From DTKD01 sp050948905 (lineage in GTDB: Bacteria > Armatimonadota > UBA5829): DNA of 64,000 bases. The notes beneath the pieces were generated by a model. The model was not told the origin of the DNA, did no database searches, and worked only from the letters and a program-made list of their open reading frames with translations. The position numbers were made by a program, and so were the translations under genes. Shown here in pieces: positions 44,886 through 54,479 of this stretch (positions within the stretch are counted from its first letter, which is position 1; each line of letters begins with the position of its first letter). The stretch lies in contig JBMNES010000001.1 in the NCBI GenBank assembly GCA_050948905.1, positions 62,001 through 126,000 on the forward strand. The letters run 5' to 3'.

Positions 44886-45233
44886 GTGAAACTACTAAAT
44901 TTATGCAAATCTAAGATCCACCGGGCTACGGTTACTTGTTGTGACATAGACTACGTAGGCAGCGTTACTATCGACTCTACACTGATGGACGCGGCGGGGA
45001 TTGTTGACGGCGAATTGGTGCATGTCTGGAACGTCACCAACGGCGAGAGGCTGGAGACATACGCTATTCCCGGAGAGCCAGGCAGTGGAGTTATCTGCCT
45101 GAACGGGGCGGCCGCGCGCAAATGCAGCCTGGGTGATAAGGTTATCTTGACGACGTTTTGTCTAACTGATGAGCCTGTTGAGCGCAAAGTCGTGCTTGTC
45201 GATGACAACAACCGCATCACCAGTTGTATCTGA
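44886..45233 (+). CDS. panD: Aspartate 1-decarboxylase
   Basis: PanD of 115 residues. It makes beta-alanine for pantothenate. KSKIHRATVT, then YVGSVTID with the self-cleaving Gly-Ser that yields the pyruvoyl group; GAAARKCSLGD follows. The GTG start gives the normal length. The promoter lies so close that the mRNA may have no leader. It stands alone. Confidence 0.95.
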   Translation: MKLLNLCKSKIHRATVTCCDIDYVGSVTIDSTLMDAAGIVDGELVHVWNVTNGERLETYAIPGEPGSGVICLNGAAARKCSLGDKVILTTFCLTDEPVERKVVLVDDNNRITSCI

Positions 45234-45317
45234 TCTGATCCAGGAAGTTTGCTATCGCGGGTATTCGTTTGCTGCCACCGCTGATCGCCTCATCATCATA
45301 GAAATCCGGAGATTATA

Positions 45318-47135
45318 ATGTCACAGCTCAGAGAATTGCCTGCTATTTTTCAAGAGAAAGTGGTGGTCTTCGACGGCGCAATGGGGTCGCTGTTGCACGA
45401 GCGCGGGGCCAACACCAACAGGCCGTTTGAAGAGCTTAATGTCCTCTCCCCTCACCTGGTCTGCCAGATACATGCCGAGTACATACAGGCTGGGGCGAAC
45501 GCTATAGAAACCAACACGTTCGCTGCCAACAAATTCAGCTTGAGCAGATTTGGACTGCAAGATAAGGTCTATGATCTTAATGTCGCAGGAGCGAGGCTGG
45601 CTAAAAGCGTAGCCGGGCCGAATGTCGTGGTTGCCGGCTCTATCGGGCCGCTGGGTGTGCGACTTGAGCCTATCGGGGTCGTCAGCGCTGAAGAAGTCAA
45701 AGCTGCGACGTGTGAGCAAATACGCGGATTGGTGGACGGCGGGGTCGATGTCATATTAATCGAGACCCAGAGCGACCTTGATGCCGTGTGTGCGATGCTG
45801 GATGCGGCGTTTGAGTGCTGCGAATTGCCCGTGATGTGCCAGTTCACAGTCGGCGCAGATCTTGTTACTTCGAGCGGAGACACACTTGATGACATCGTCC
45901 TGCGCTTGGCGGATTACCCGATTAGTTCTCTTGGAGTAAACTGCAGCGTCGGGCCGGAAGGTACCTTGAGGGCGGTGCAGACCCTGGCTGAAATCAGCAA
46001 GCTGCCGATCTCTGCGCAGCCGAACTCAGGATTCCCTACTAATATCGACGGACGGACGCTTTATATCTCAGGCGCAGGATATTTTGGAGAGCGCGGGGCT
46101 GAGATAGTGAAGGCGGGAGCGAGTATCATCGGCGGCTGCTGCGGCACCACACCGGCTCATATCGAGGCGCTGACTGCGAGCGTGGCAGGGTTGCCTAAGC
46201 CGGTTCGAGTCGTAGTCAAAGAGCCTCGCAAGCGCGAGGTAGTTGCCCAAGACGTGTGCCACGAAAGCCCTTTGCTGCGTAAGATGGATGGCTCGTTTGT
46301 CACAGTCGAGGTGACGCCGCCCAAAGATACAAACTATATGGCTATGGTCGAGAAGCTGCGGCCTTTGGTGGATGCGGGGATATCGGCGATAGACGTGACT
46401 GATAACCCTATGGCTTCTATGCACATGAGCGCCATTGCCTTTGCGCACCTCGTTAAAGAGGAACTCGGAATCGCGACCATACTGCATCTGACGTGCAGGG
46501 ACCTGAATATTCTGGGTATGCATTCGGCTCTGCTGGGAGCATCTGCGCTGGGAATCGACGGGATATTGGCGCTTACGGGTGATCCGGCAAGCGTGGGGGA
46601 TTTTCCGGGTGCGACGAGCGTATTCGATGTGACCTCTGATGGGCTGGCGAAGATCATTAACTCCCTTAACTGCGGGGTCGATTATGTGGGCAAGGAAATC
46701 GGCCAGCGGACGAATTTTGCGATTGCTACGGCTTTTAATCCATTTGCTGATGATATGGAAAAGGAACTCGGCAGGCTGGCGAAAAAGCGCGATGCGGGCG
46801 CAGACTTTTTGATGACTCAGCCGGTCTTCGATATGGAAGCGTTAAGGGCGTCGGCTCAGATGCTGCCGGCGGATTGGAACGTGCCACTGCTGGTGGGGGT
46901 ATTGCCGTTGCGAAGCTCCCGACACGCGGAGTTTTTGCATAATGAGATTCCAGGCATGAGCGTGCCCGACCATATTCGACAGCGGCTTGCCGAGGTGGAC
47001 GCGGAGACGGCTAAGGCGATTGGGATTGAATATGCGCGTGAGATATACCAGGCGGCGCGTGAGAGCTTTGGTGGCGTATACTTTATGCCGCCGTTTAATA
47101 ATTATGAAGTAATCCGGGAAGTGATGACAGGTTAA
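45318..47135 (+). CDS. Fused homocysteine S-methyltransferase / methylenetetrahydrofolate reductase
   Basis: A 605-residue two-domain enzyme. The N-terminal half (about 1-295) is a zinc-dependent homocysteine methyltransferase: FDGAMGSLL, the Cys in GVNCSVGPEG, and the GGCCGTTP pair. The C-terminal half (about 305-605) is MetF-like, with VEVTPPKDTNY and LTGDPASVGDFP. The fusion (YitJ-like) links folate and methionine supply. GGAG precedes the ATG. Confidence 0.93.
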   Translation: MSQLRELPAIFQEKVVVFDGAMGSLLHERGANTNRPFEELNVLSPHLVCQIHAEYIQAGANAIETNTFAANKFSLSRFGLQDKVYDLNVAGARLAKSVAGPNVVVAGSIGPLGVRLEPIGVVSAEEVKAATCEQIRGLVDGGVDVILIETQSDLDAVCAMLDAAFECCELPVMCQFTVGADLVTSSGDTLDDIVLRLADYPISSLGVNCSVGPEGTLRAVQTLAEISKLPISAQPNSGFPTNIDGRTLYISGAGYFGERGAEIVKAGASIIGGCCGTTPAHIEALTASVAGLPKPVRVVVKEPRKREVVAQDVCHESPLLRKMDGSFVTVEVTPPKDTNYMAMVEKLRPLVDAGISAIDVTDNPMASMHMSAIAFAHLVKEELGIATILHLTCRDLNILGMHSALLGASALGIDGILALTGDPASVGDFPGATSVFDVTSDGLAKIINSLNCGVDYVGKEIGQRTNFAIATAFNPFADDMEKELGRLAKKRDAGADFLMTQPVFDMEALRASAQMLPADWNVPLLVGVLPLRSSRHAEFLHNEIPGMSVPDHIRQRLAEVDAETAKAIGIEYAREIYQAARESFGGVYFMPPFNNYEVIREVMTG

Positions 47136-47154
47136 TCTAAGGCGGGAGGCCGTT

Positions 47155-49881
47155 ATGCGCACCGTTTATTTGAGCGTTCTTTTAGCTATCCTGATGGCGA
47201 CGATGGCCTTTGGAGCGGCGCCCGTCATTGATGATCTCAACAAAACCGCACTTGACCCAGCGTGGCAGATTCATTGCGCGGATAATTCGAGGGTGTCACC
47301 TACTGGCGACGGCGTTGTGCTTCGATCCCGACTCAACGATTTTTGCTACATCGGCCGCTCAATAGATAAGGACCTGGTCACCGTCAGCGCGCGCATTTTG
47401 CCATCCCGACCTGTTGGAGCCACCTGGGCTACCTCAATTTTCTTATTCTGGAATGACGGAAACTGGTGCAAATTGGGGCTGGCCGACTTCACCGGGACGA
47501 TCGGGCGATTTTATGTAGAAGAGGCAGTGCAGGGTGAGCCGCGGTCGAGCCACATCGCGCGAATTGACACCAATCGACCATATTATTTGCGGATTCAACT
47601 CGGAAAAGATTGTATTCGATACTTCTGCAGCGAGAGCGGGAAGCGATGGATGCTGCTGAGGGTGATCGAAAGGCCAGGGTCCTTCTCTGGCGCACCGGAG
47701 ATGATAGCGATCGGTAAAGGGCACGGGCTTGGAAAGGCTCCTTATGATAAACCCGGCCTGGCGAATAATTACTCTTCTCCCGGACCAATTGTAACCTCCA
47801 AAGTCTCGCATTTCAGCATCGAAGATACCCCTGCGGCAAGCCAGGTTATGAGCAAATCTGAGCGAATGGCTCTGCTCGAACACGGCCCGGATCCGATCGC
47901 TAAAATTGTATTTGCAGATGATGCTGATCCGACCTATGAACAGATTGCGAAGTACTATCCTGAGATGCAGTTTCCGAGGGAATCGGTCGGGGTGCCGGAG
48001 TTGGCTGGAGAGATTTCGATCGATCACCTCGGCAGGCTTGAAAACAACTACGATGAACCGCAGATCGCGTGGTGGTCACTCGGTGAGGGCAAGCCGGTGT
48101 TTGGGGATGATCTGGCTATAGAGCGCCGACTGCTGGAGGGTTGGTTGCCGGTGCTTCAGCTTACCACCGTTCGGGATGATGTGAGCTACGAGCAGACGGT
48201 TTTCGGCTGGTCGGAGTCGATGAGCGCGGATAAGCCACTGTTTGCGTATATCAGGCTGCGGATTCGGCCGATGAACGCATCTAAGAGCAAAGTACCTCAG
48301 ACGGTGTTTTTGGAGACGCCTGATCCTGTATTGAGGATGGGGTTTGAGGCGAAGCCTGATCGATATGGCGCGGAAGTATTCGTACGTATGCCGTGGCCGG
48401 ATGCGAGCAAAGCTGAGTCTATTGACGCGACGGAGTTTAATGAAAAACTGCGGGAGTCTGTGGGTTGCTGGCGAGCTGAGATAGAAAAGGCAGCGCGGTT
48501 TGAGATTCCAGAAAAGAGAGTTAATGACGCTTACCGTGCGTGGATAGGCTATTCCAGGTTGCTGGTGGATAAGGTGGATGGGATTTATCAGCCACACGAC
48601 GGCGCTGGGTTTTACGAAAAGAACTATGGATACAGCGTGCTTCTGCACTGCATCGCTCTGGATCAGTATGGCATGCACGAGGTTGCTGGTCGTTACATAG
48701 ATTCGGTGCTGCATTTCCAGCAACCTGACGGGCTTTATACTCAAAACTACGGCTTGTCAGACCAGGGCATGCTGCTGGCGGCGATTGCGGAACATTATAA
48801 TCTGACCGGGGATATAGAATGGCTGAAACGGGTCTCTGACAGGCTTATTTTGGCGGGAAACTGGTTGATCGAGCAGCGGAAATCTGCGCCGACATCAGGG
48901 GTGACTAAGGGGCTGATTCAGTTCCGGCCGTATTGCGACTATACAGCGCCGGAGTTTAACTACACCGGGGATGCGTGTTGTTGTGTGGGGATGGAGAAGG
49001 CTGCGGCTGCTCTGAAGTCAATCGGTATGACAGCGGAAGCAAATCGTCTGGCGGAGGAAGCGAAGAAATATAGAGCGGATATCCTGGCATCAATGAATGC
49101 TGCCGTCATTCGCAAAGACGGCCGGAGGCTGCTGCCTATAGCCCCGGATACACACAGGATGCTGAAGGCTGCGAATTATACCGCGCGGGATTACTATAGT
49201 TTGATAGGCGGCTGCCTGTTGGACACTGGTTTTCTGAGCGCCTCTGATAAGAGGGCCTATTGGGTGACTGATTTATTGGAAAGCAGCGATGGACTGATGG
49301 GCGGATTGTGCAGATGGGAAGCCGATGGGATCGATCACGCCTACACTCTGGGCTATCTGCTGACTGAGTTGCAGAGGGGTAACCCAGGAAAAGTGCTGAT
49401 GGGGTTTTATGGGTTCCTTGCCTACGGGATGACGCGGGATACTTACTCCGGAGTCGAATGTACTTCAATCGTGACCGGCACTAACTATTGGACCCTGCCG
49501 CATTTGTATTCGTGCACGCAACAATTGAGGTTGCTACGGAATATGATCCTGAGTGAGGATAACGGCTCGCTGCGAATAGGAGATGCTATTCCGCGGAGTT
49601 GGCTGGAGGATGGAAAGAGATTGGTCGTGAGGCAGGCTCCGACACAGTTCGGAGATGTGTCTATGAAGATCGTCTCTGAAGCAAACTCCGGCAGAATCAC
49701 TGTAGATTTTTCTCCCCCTATCCGGCTGGCTCCGAAGTCTATCACGCTCAGGCTGAGGCATCCTGGCAACAAAGCCATCACATCAGTGAGGGTCGATGGG
49801 CGTTTGTGGGATAAGTTTGACAGGGATAGTGTGGATATTAGTGGGGTTGGCAGGCGGGTTAGGGTGGTAGTTAGTTATTGA
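47155..49881 (+). CDS. Large secreted (alpha/alpha)6-type glycosidase-like protein
   Basis: A 908-residue protein with a signal peptide (MRTVYLSVLLAILMATMAFG). A LamG/DUF1349-like beta-sandwich (about 25-210) is followed by a middle region and a helical six-hairpin domain (about 490-790: YQPHDGAGFYEKNYGYSVLL, DHAYTLGYLL). A C-terminal beta domain closes it. The layout suggests a polysaccharide-active enzyme, family undetermined. GGGAGG precedes the ATG; it begins 19 bases after the methyltransferase fusion. Confidence 0.7.
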   Translation: MRTVYLSVLLAILMATMAFGAAPVIDDLNKTALDPAWQIHCADNSRVSPTGDGVVLRSRLNDFCYIGRSIDKDLVTVSARILPSRPVGATWATSIFLFWNDGNWCKLGLADFTGTIGRFYVEEAVQGEPRSSHIARIDTNRPYYLRIQLGKDCIRYFCSESGKRWMLLRVIERPGSFSGAPEMIAIGKGHGLGKAPYDKPGLANNYSSPGPIVTSKVSHFSIEDTPAASQVMSKSERMALLEHGPDPIAKIVFADDADPTYEQIAKYYPEMQFPRESVGVPELAGEISIDHLGRLENNYDEPQIAWWSLGEGKPVFGDDLAIERRLLEGWLPVLQLTTVRDDVSYEQTVFGWSESMSADKPLFAYIRLRIRPMNASKSKVPQTVFLETPDPVLRMGFEAKPDRYGAEVFVRMPWPDASKAESIDATEFNEKLRESVGCWRAEIEKAARFEIPEKRVNDAYRAWIGYSRLLVDKVDGIYQPHDGAGFYEKNYGYSVLLHCIALDQYGMHEVAGRYIDSVLHFQQPDGLYTQNYGLSDQGMLLAAIAEHYNLTGDIEWLKRVSDRLILAGNWLIEQRKSAPTSGVTKGLIQFRPYCDYTAPEFNYTGDACCCVGMEKAAAALKSIGMTAEANRLAEEAKKYRADILASMNAAVIRKDGRRLLPIAPDTHRMLKAANYTARDYYSLIGGCLLDTGFLSASDKRAYWVTDLLESSDGLMGGLCRWEADGIDHAYTLGYLLTELQRGNPGKVLMGFYGFLAYGMTRDTYSGVECTSIVTGTNYWTLPHLYSCTQQLRLLRNMILSEDNGSLRIGDAIPRSWLEDGKRLVVRQAPTQFGDVSMKIVSEANSGRITVDFSPPIRLAPKSITLRLRHPGNKAITSVRVDGRLWDKFDRDSVDISGVGRRVRVVVSY

Positions 49882-49897
49882 AGGCTCTGGGGAGAGA

Positions 49898-50190
49898 AAA
49901 GCAGATTCCTCACTCCGTTCGGAATGACGGGGAAGGGAAGAACGCGAAAACGCGAAATAGGCGAAAGCCAGAAATAACGAGGTAGTTTGGAAAAACGTTT
50001 AGTGGCTGTGCGCCTGTTCCGGCCATATTGCATTTCCTGAAGGAACTGTCCGAGACGGAGATCGGACACTACGCATTTGTTGAGAGCCTGTTGAGTTTTA
50101 GGTAGCGATTCGGAGAACCCACCTATCATAGAGGGGTGATCCTGCGACTGCGCGCAGGATGACGATATTAAGAGAGTGCAGGATGACTAA
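49898..50190. repeat. Repeat cluster (families B, D, A and C)
   Basis: Family B (AGCAGATTCCTCACTCCG, 49901 onward, in its GGAATGAC variant), D (49938-49974), a separate palindrome (GTCCGAGACGGAGATCGGAC, 50048-50067), A (50101-50130) and C (ATCCTGCGACTGCGCGCAGG, 50138 onward). It fills the 338-base gap between the two genes; no gene is seen. Confidence 0.8.
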
Positions 50191-50219
50191 AATTGGTAGC
50201 GGAGACTGACTGTTTAGTC

Positions 50220-51011
50220 TTATGTGCCTCTGCCTGCTATTATGGCTGCGCCCAGAGCGCCTACTATTTGGGGTTCCTCGGGTAACAAAAGGGTTGATTG
50301 CAGCCTTTCCTCAATAGCAGCAACCACACCGGAGTTTTTGGCGACCCCTCCTGTCATAACGTATGGCCCTTCCGCGCGTAGTCTGGCCACCATCGCAAAT
50401 ATCCTCTCGGCGACCGACCGGTGCAACCCGCGTATGATATCCTCTTTAGCTACTCCCTGCGCTACCAAAGCCACGACTTCGGATTCGGCAAAGACCGTAC
50501 AAGTGCTGGATATTCGGACATCCTCTTTGGATGCGGCCGAGAGCTTGCCCAGAGAGTGCAAATCTGTGTCCAAAGACCTCGCCATTACCTCCAAAAATCT
50601 GCCTGTGCCGGCAGCGCATTTGTCGTTCATCGCGAAATCGTCGACGCGACCGTCCTCGGAGAGCCGAATGACCTTGCTGTCCTGGCCACCGATGTCGATG
50701 ACGGTTCTGGCCTGTGGGAAAAGCCACCGCGCACCTGTGGCGTGACACGTGATCTCGGTGACCGTCTTGTCCGCGAAGTCGATGCTTCCCCTGCCGTAAC
50801 CTGTGGCGACCACGCGGGTTATGGCCTCCTCGGATAGCCCGGCGGATTTCAGCGCCTGATCGTATGCATCCCTTGCGGCTTTCACACTGCTGGATAACGT
50901 CGGCACGATAGAGTAAGTTAATATGCTTTGATCGGCAAGGATCACCGCATCTGTGGAAAGGGATCCGATGTCTATGCCTGCTGATATTGTCTGGTAATTA
51001 TTAGTGTTCAC
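50220..51011 (-). CDS. BadF/BcrA/HgdC-type ATPase (CoA-dehydratase activase)
   Basis: A 263-residue ASKHA-fold ATPase. Motifs are GIDIGSLSTDA, VIDIGGQDSK, NDKCAAGTGRFLE, and STCTVFAESEV, whose cysteines bind the bridging 4Fe-4S cluster. It passes one ATP-energised electron to a 2-hydroxyacyl-CoA dehydratase or benzoyl-CoA reductase partner. No partner is in the window. It is usually an anaerobe trait. Start GTG with no clear Shine-Dalgarno sequence. Confidence 0.93.
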   Translation of the reverse strand: MNTNNYQTISAGIDIGSLSTDAVILADQSILTYSIVPTLSSSVKAARDAYDQALKSAGLSEEAITRVVATGYGRGSIDFADKTVTEITCHATGARWLFPQARTVIDIGGQDSKVIRLSEDGRVDDFAMNDKCAAGTGRFLEVMARSLDTDLHSLGKLSAASKEDVRISSTCTVFAESEVVALVAQGVAKEDIIRGLHRSVAERIFAMVARLRAEGPYVMTGGVAKNSGVVAAIEERLQSTLLLPEEPQIVGALGAAIIAGRGT

Positions 51012-51068
51012 ATGAGATGTTTATATATCGGACAGGTTGCGTCCTGCTTGTGGTGATTAAGAGAGGAT

Positions 51069-51109
51069 AAAAATACATCGGGCGGCTTCGTATATGCTGA
51101 AGCCGCCCG
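51069..51109 (-). terminator. Strong intrinsic terminator
   Basis: A perfect 11-bp stem, CGGGCGGCTTC with its complement (51079-51109, nine-base loop). On the minus strand ATGTATTTTTAT follows. It lies nine bases after the stop of the small minus-strand ORF, supporting that ORF as a transcribed unit. Confidence 0.75.
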
Positions 51110-51117
51110 ACTATAGC

Positions 51118-51297
51118 TCATCCCTGCCAAGTACCTCCCTTCCAGACACCGGCAGGCGGATATTGCGTGCCATCAGACCTTCGGCAGCCCGGCCAGCTCT
51201 CATCTCCGAACCTCAAAGACCCATCAAGCGGATCATGAGTTGCTATCTCCGGAGTAAAATAATATAGAGCCCCGTAGGCTTTGCGTCTCCCGATCAC
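51118..51297 (-). CDS. Small hypothetical ORF (59 residues)
   Basis: GTG start, 59 codons, reading VIGRRKAYGALYYFTPEIAT, then HDPLDGSLRFGDESWPGCRR, and ending GVWKGGTWQG. It is rich in Gly, Trp and Tyr, with no membrane helix. A terminator follows at once on the same strand. It could be a real small gene or the C-terminal remnant of a larger one. An in-frame stop lies 11 codons upstream. I do not recognise a family. Confidence 0.4.
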   Translation of the reverse strand: MIGRRKAYGALYYFTPEIATHDPLDGSLRFGDESWPGCRRSDGTQYPPAGVWKGGTWQG

Positions 51298-51657
51298 CCG
51301 GGATTTGCCCTTATCGGTGTCTTATATTTTTACTGCTCGGCGCGGCTTTCCACCACACAATGTTCAGGATTCAATTCTCCAGCGGAGAACTCAATACTAC
51401 TCGCTATCTAGCTTCCAGCGTCGCCGGTGCAGAGAAAAAGCAAAATATTCACTTGTTCAATATGCTGTTTGTCCGTTACATAGAGATTATGCCCTCAGAT
51501 CACACAAGAGGTTGCTTCGAGAATTACCGGTATTTGGTGCCAGGATAATGAGAACCACAGCCGATTTATCGTCGTCTATATAATATGTGACAATAACAGA
51601 AGGTTCGGGGGCGGCGCGCGTCGAAGAACTTTTGAGGGGCGAGAGACGACGAATACT
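51298..51657. other. 360-base intergenic region
   Basis: No convincing gene. It has one short palindrome (TTCTCC...GGAGAA, 51375-51388) and a TATAAT at 51579-51584 facing the export operon, without a good -35 box. Confidence 0.4.
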
Positions 51658-53052
51658 ATGAGTTACCAAAGGCTAATCGCGGCTTTGGTATTTTTGGCCG
51701 CGTGTATTGTGCCGTGTTGTGCTGAAAAGACCATCCCGGCAAAACTGAGCGTTTCAGATGCGATCAACATCGCGTTGGATGTAAATCCGAGCCTGAAACA
51801 AGCGGAGGAATCTGAGAGAGCAGCCCAATCGAAGCTCAAAATTGCGGGATATGTCACCTCTCTTAACTTCGGCAGCAGCACTAATCTTCAAACCGCACGC
51901 AGCAATTCCGACCTGTCGAGCCTGGTGTCGACTGATCTGAGTTATGAAAGTCCACTGGGGACTCAGGCATCGCTGCTTCTTTCTCCATTTGCAACTGGCA
52001 AGAAATCTGGTGCCCTCGGAGCAACCATCGCGCAGCCGTTGAACAAAGGCCGCGGGTTGCTCTCCAAAAAAGGCCTGGCTATCCAAAGCGCCGAATCTGA
52101 CACAACCATACAAAATAAGCAGTTATTCCTGTCTCGGCAGGCGACTGTGCAAGGGGTCATTGAGGCGTATTATCAGGCCGTGCAGGCAATTGAAGAGGTA
52201 AAGGTGCGCGAACAGGCTGTGCAGTTTGCCCAAGAGGCGGCGGAGGGCTGGCGCAAGAGAGAGGAAATGGGTAGCGCGGCAGGCATCGACGTTACACGCT
52301 CCGAGATTCAAGTGTCCCAGACCCAAAATGCCCTCAACTCGCAGCAGCGCAAAGCTCGTAACGCCTTAGACCAGTTGATGATCGCAATCGGGGCTGGTAT
52401 CGGCGAGACCCCGGAGCTTACCGACAGCGTCCCACAGAAGAATATCGACATTCCGCCGTTGTCTGATGCGATCAAAACCGCGCTGAATAACCGCGCGGAG
52501 TTGGTGATTTACGACCAGAGATTACAAGAACAGACTCGACAATTGGCCCACGCAAAAGATCAGCTGCGGCCGAGATTCGACGCTGTGGCAAGCTTTAATG
52601 GATTGAATCGCTCTACGGGGTTTATCGGCCGGTCGCTCTTTGGGGACGGGTTGTTCACCGCGGGTCTGGAATATAGCATTCCGTTGGATCAGCGCGCATT
52701 GAAGGAAAACCAGGACATAGCCTCCAGGCAGTTGGATGTTCTGCGAAACCTGCAACTATTCCAGATGGATCAGATAACGGAGCAGGTTCGGGCGTCGTAT
52801 CGTAGAGTAGAGAGCGCTAAATCCTCTTTGGAAATATTGGGAAAAAATAAGACAGTAGCCGAGGAGAACCTTCGGATTGCCAACAGGATGATGGAGGAAG
52901 GTGAGGGTTCCAGCCGCGACGTCCTCGACGCCCAGCAGGCACTTACCCAGGCCGACAGCAGCCTGTTGTCCGCAAAGACGGATCTATACCTCGCCGCAAT
53001 CGACCTGAGCAGGGTAATCGGCGAAGACATAACACAGTTGGAGCTCAAATGA
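51658..53052 (+). CDS. TolC-family outer-membrane efflux protein
   Basis: A 464-residue protein with a signal peptide. Two OEP repeats have long coiled helices: LSVSDAINIALDVNPSLKQA starts the first, and ISTALNNR-like IKTALNNRAELVIYDQRL the second. It forms the outer-membrane duct of an ABC export system. It overlaps the adaptor gene by four bases (ATGA). Confidence 0.92.
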   Translation: MSYQRLIAALVFLAACIVPCCAEKTIPAKLSVSDAINIALDVNPSLKQAEESERAAQSKLKIAGYVTSLNFGSSTNLQTARSNSDLSSLVSTDLSYESPLGTQASLLLSPFATGKKSGALGATIAQPLNKGRGLLSKKGLAIQSAESDTTIQNKQLFLSRQATVQGVIEAYYQAVQAIEEVKVREQAVQFAQEAAEGWRKREEMGSAAGIDVTRSEIQVSQTQNALNSQQRKARNALDQLMIAIGAGIGETPELTDSVPQKNIDIPPLSDAIKTALNNRAELVIYDQRLQEQTRQLAHAKDQLRPRFDAVASFNGLNRSTGFIGRSLFGDGLFTAGLEYSIPLDQRALKENQDIASRQLDVLRNLQLFQMDQITEQVRASYRRVESAKSSLEILGKNKTVAEENLRIANRMMEEGEGSSRDVLDAQQALTQADSSLLSAKTDLYLAAIDLSRVIGEDITQLELK

Positions 53053-54479
53053 AACGTCAGATAAAACTTTGGGGATCGCGGTCTATGATGGTGGTACTGC
53101 TGGCGGTGGCAGTGCATCAGTGGGGAGTGCCGATGTACTCCAAATATTTCAAACCCAAAAAGACCGTCGTGTATATTCCACAAGGTAAAGTAAGATACGG
53201 TGACTTTACGGTCAGTTTTCACGAGATTGGAACACTTGCAGCGGAAAGCTCGGTGCCGGTGTTTGGTGAGGATAACGGGAAGCTGATCTATCTTATTGCA
53301 GAAGGATCCATCGTCAAGGTGGGAGACGTGATCGCAGAGCTTGATCGCAGCGACCTGGACCGGGAAATTCGCAATCAGAAGTTGACGGTGAACAACGCAG
53401 AGGCTGAGGTCGCGCGTGTCGAAGAGGAGTATCGAATGCTGGTGGCCAGCAATCAGACCCACTACGACAAACAAAAAGCCGATTATGACTTCACCGTAAA
53501 CGAGCTGGAAATGGCAAAAAAGACGCTTGAAAAGAAGAAGCGCCTGGCCGACGAGAAGCTGGTGCCGCGAGATCAGGTCGAACAGGCCGAGCTGGCGGTG
53601 CGTTCGAAAGAGCTTGCTGAGATGAAGGGCAAAAAGGACCTGGAGCTGCAGGAAGCAGATAATCAGTCGAAGGAAAATCAGAAGAAGGCCGATCTTCGGA
53701 AGGTCAAATTTGCTCTGGACACCCAGCAGCGAACACTAGAAGATTTGCAAACCAGAATTAGCAAGGGAACAATACAAGCTCCGGCGCCGGGGATGGTCGT
53801 GATATCAAAAACGTGGTCCGGGCCAGGTGAATTCAGGAAGATCCAGGAGGGCGACACGGTACGGATGCGCCAGTCGATTTGTTTGCTGCCGGATCTCTCT
53901 AAAATGCTGGTGCGAGTAAACGTAGGAGAATCTGACGCACCGAGAATTACGCTTGGGATGCCTGTAGTGGTCAAAATGGAGGCTATACCTGGTAAGACAT
54001 TCCACGGAACGGTTTCGAGCATATCCAGTTTGGCAACTGAGGGTAATCCTCTGGAAACCGGATCGACACCTGGGCGCAAGAACTTCGAAGTATCGGTGGC
54101 GCTGAAGGAGTCTGATCCAAAGACCATCAAGCCCGGAATGACCGCTGATGCCGAGTTCATTTGCGATGCGGTGAAAAATGTCCTGTATGTGCCGCTGGAG
54201 GCCGTGGTAGAAAAGGACGGCAAAACCCAGGTGTTTGTCAAGACGCCCAAAGGCTTTGAGCGACGAACAATCGTCACAGGGCTGAGTAACGATAGCTTCG
54301 TTATCGTTAAAAAAGGCCTAGCTAAAAACGAAGTCATAGCCTTGCGAGATCCTACACGGGCGATGGATCATCAGGAAGCCGGCAGCAAGGCTCCAGGCGC
54401 GTCCTCAGAAGCAAATAAGGACAAGAAACAACCTGCTCCGCTTCCTGAGATGCCGAATTCAGGAGCTTCGAAGAAATAA
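53049..54479 (+). CDS. Periplasmic adaptor (HlyD/MacA-type membrane fusion protein)
   Basis: A 476-residue protein. An N-terminal anchor (about 12-30) is followed by a half-lipoyl motif (GKLIYLIAEGSIVKVGDVIAELD begins KLIYLIAEG), then a long coiled coil (about 105-240) and the second lipoyl half (GTIQAPAPGMVV). A beta-barrel and membrane-proximal domains follow. The C-terminal tail (about 435-476) is Lys/Pro/Ser-rich. It bridges the TolC and MacB-type proteins. Confidence 0.92.
   Translation: MKRQIKLWGSRSMMVVLLAVAVHQWGVPMYSKYFKPKKTVVYIPQGKVRYGDFTVSFHEIGTLAAESSVPVFGEDNGKLIYLIAEGSIVKVGDVIAELDRSDLDREIRNQKLTVNNAEAEVARVEEEYRMLVASNQTHYDKQKADYDFTVNELEMAKKTLEKKKRLADEKLVPRDQVEQAELAVRSKELAEMKGKKDLELQEADNQSKENQKKADLRKVKFALDTQQRTLEDLQTRISKGTIQAPAPGMVVISKTWSGPGEFRKIQEGDTVRMRQSICLLPDLSKMLVRVNVGESDAPRITLGMPVVVKMEAIPGKTFHGTVSSISSLATEGNPLETGSTPGRKNFEVSVALKESDPKTIKPGMTADAEFICDAVKNVLYVPLEAVVEKDGKTQVFVKTPKGFERRTIVTGLSNDSFVIVKKGLAKNEVIALRDPTRAMDHQEAGSKAPGASSEANKDKKQPAPLPEMPNSGASKK

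Noticed and set aside
53678..54337. Minus-strand frame opposite the adaptor gene
   Set aside because: It is antisense to a well-supported membrane-fusion protein and has low-complexity composition.
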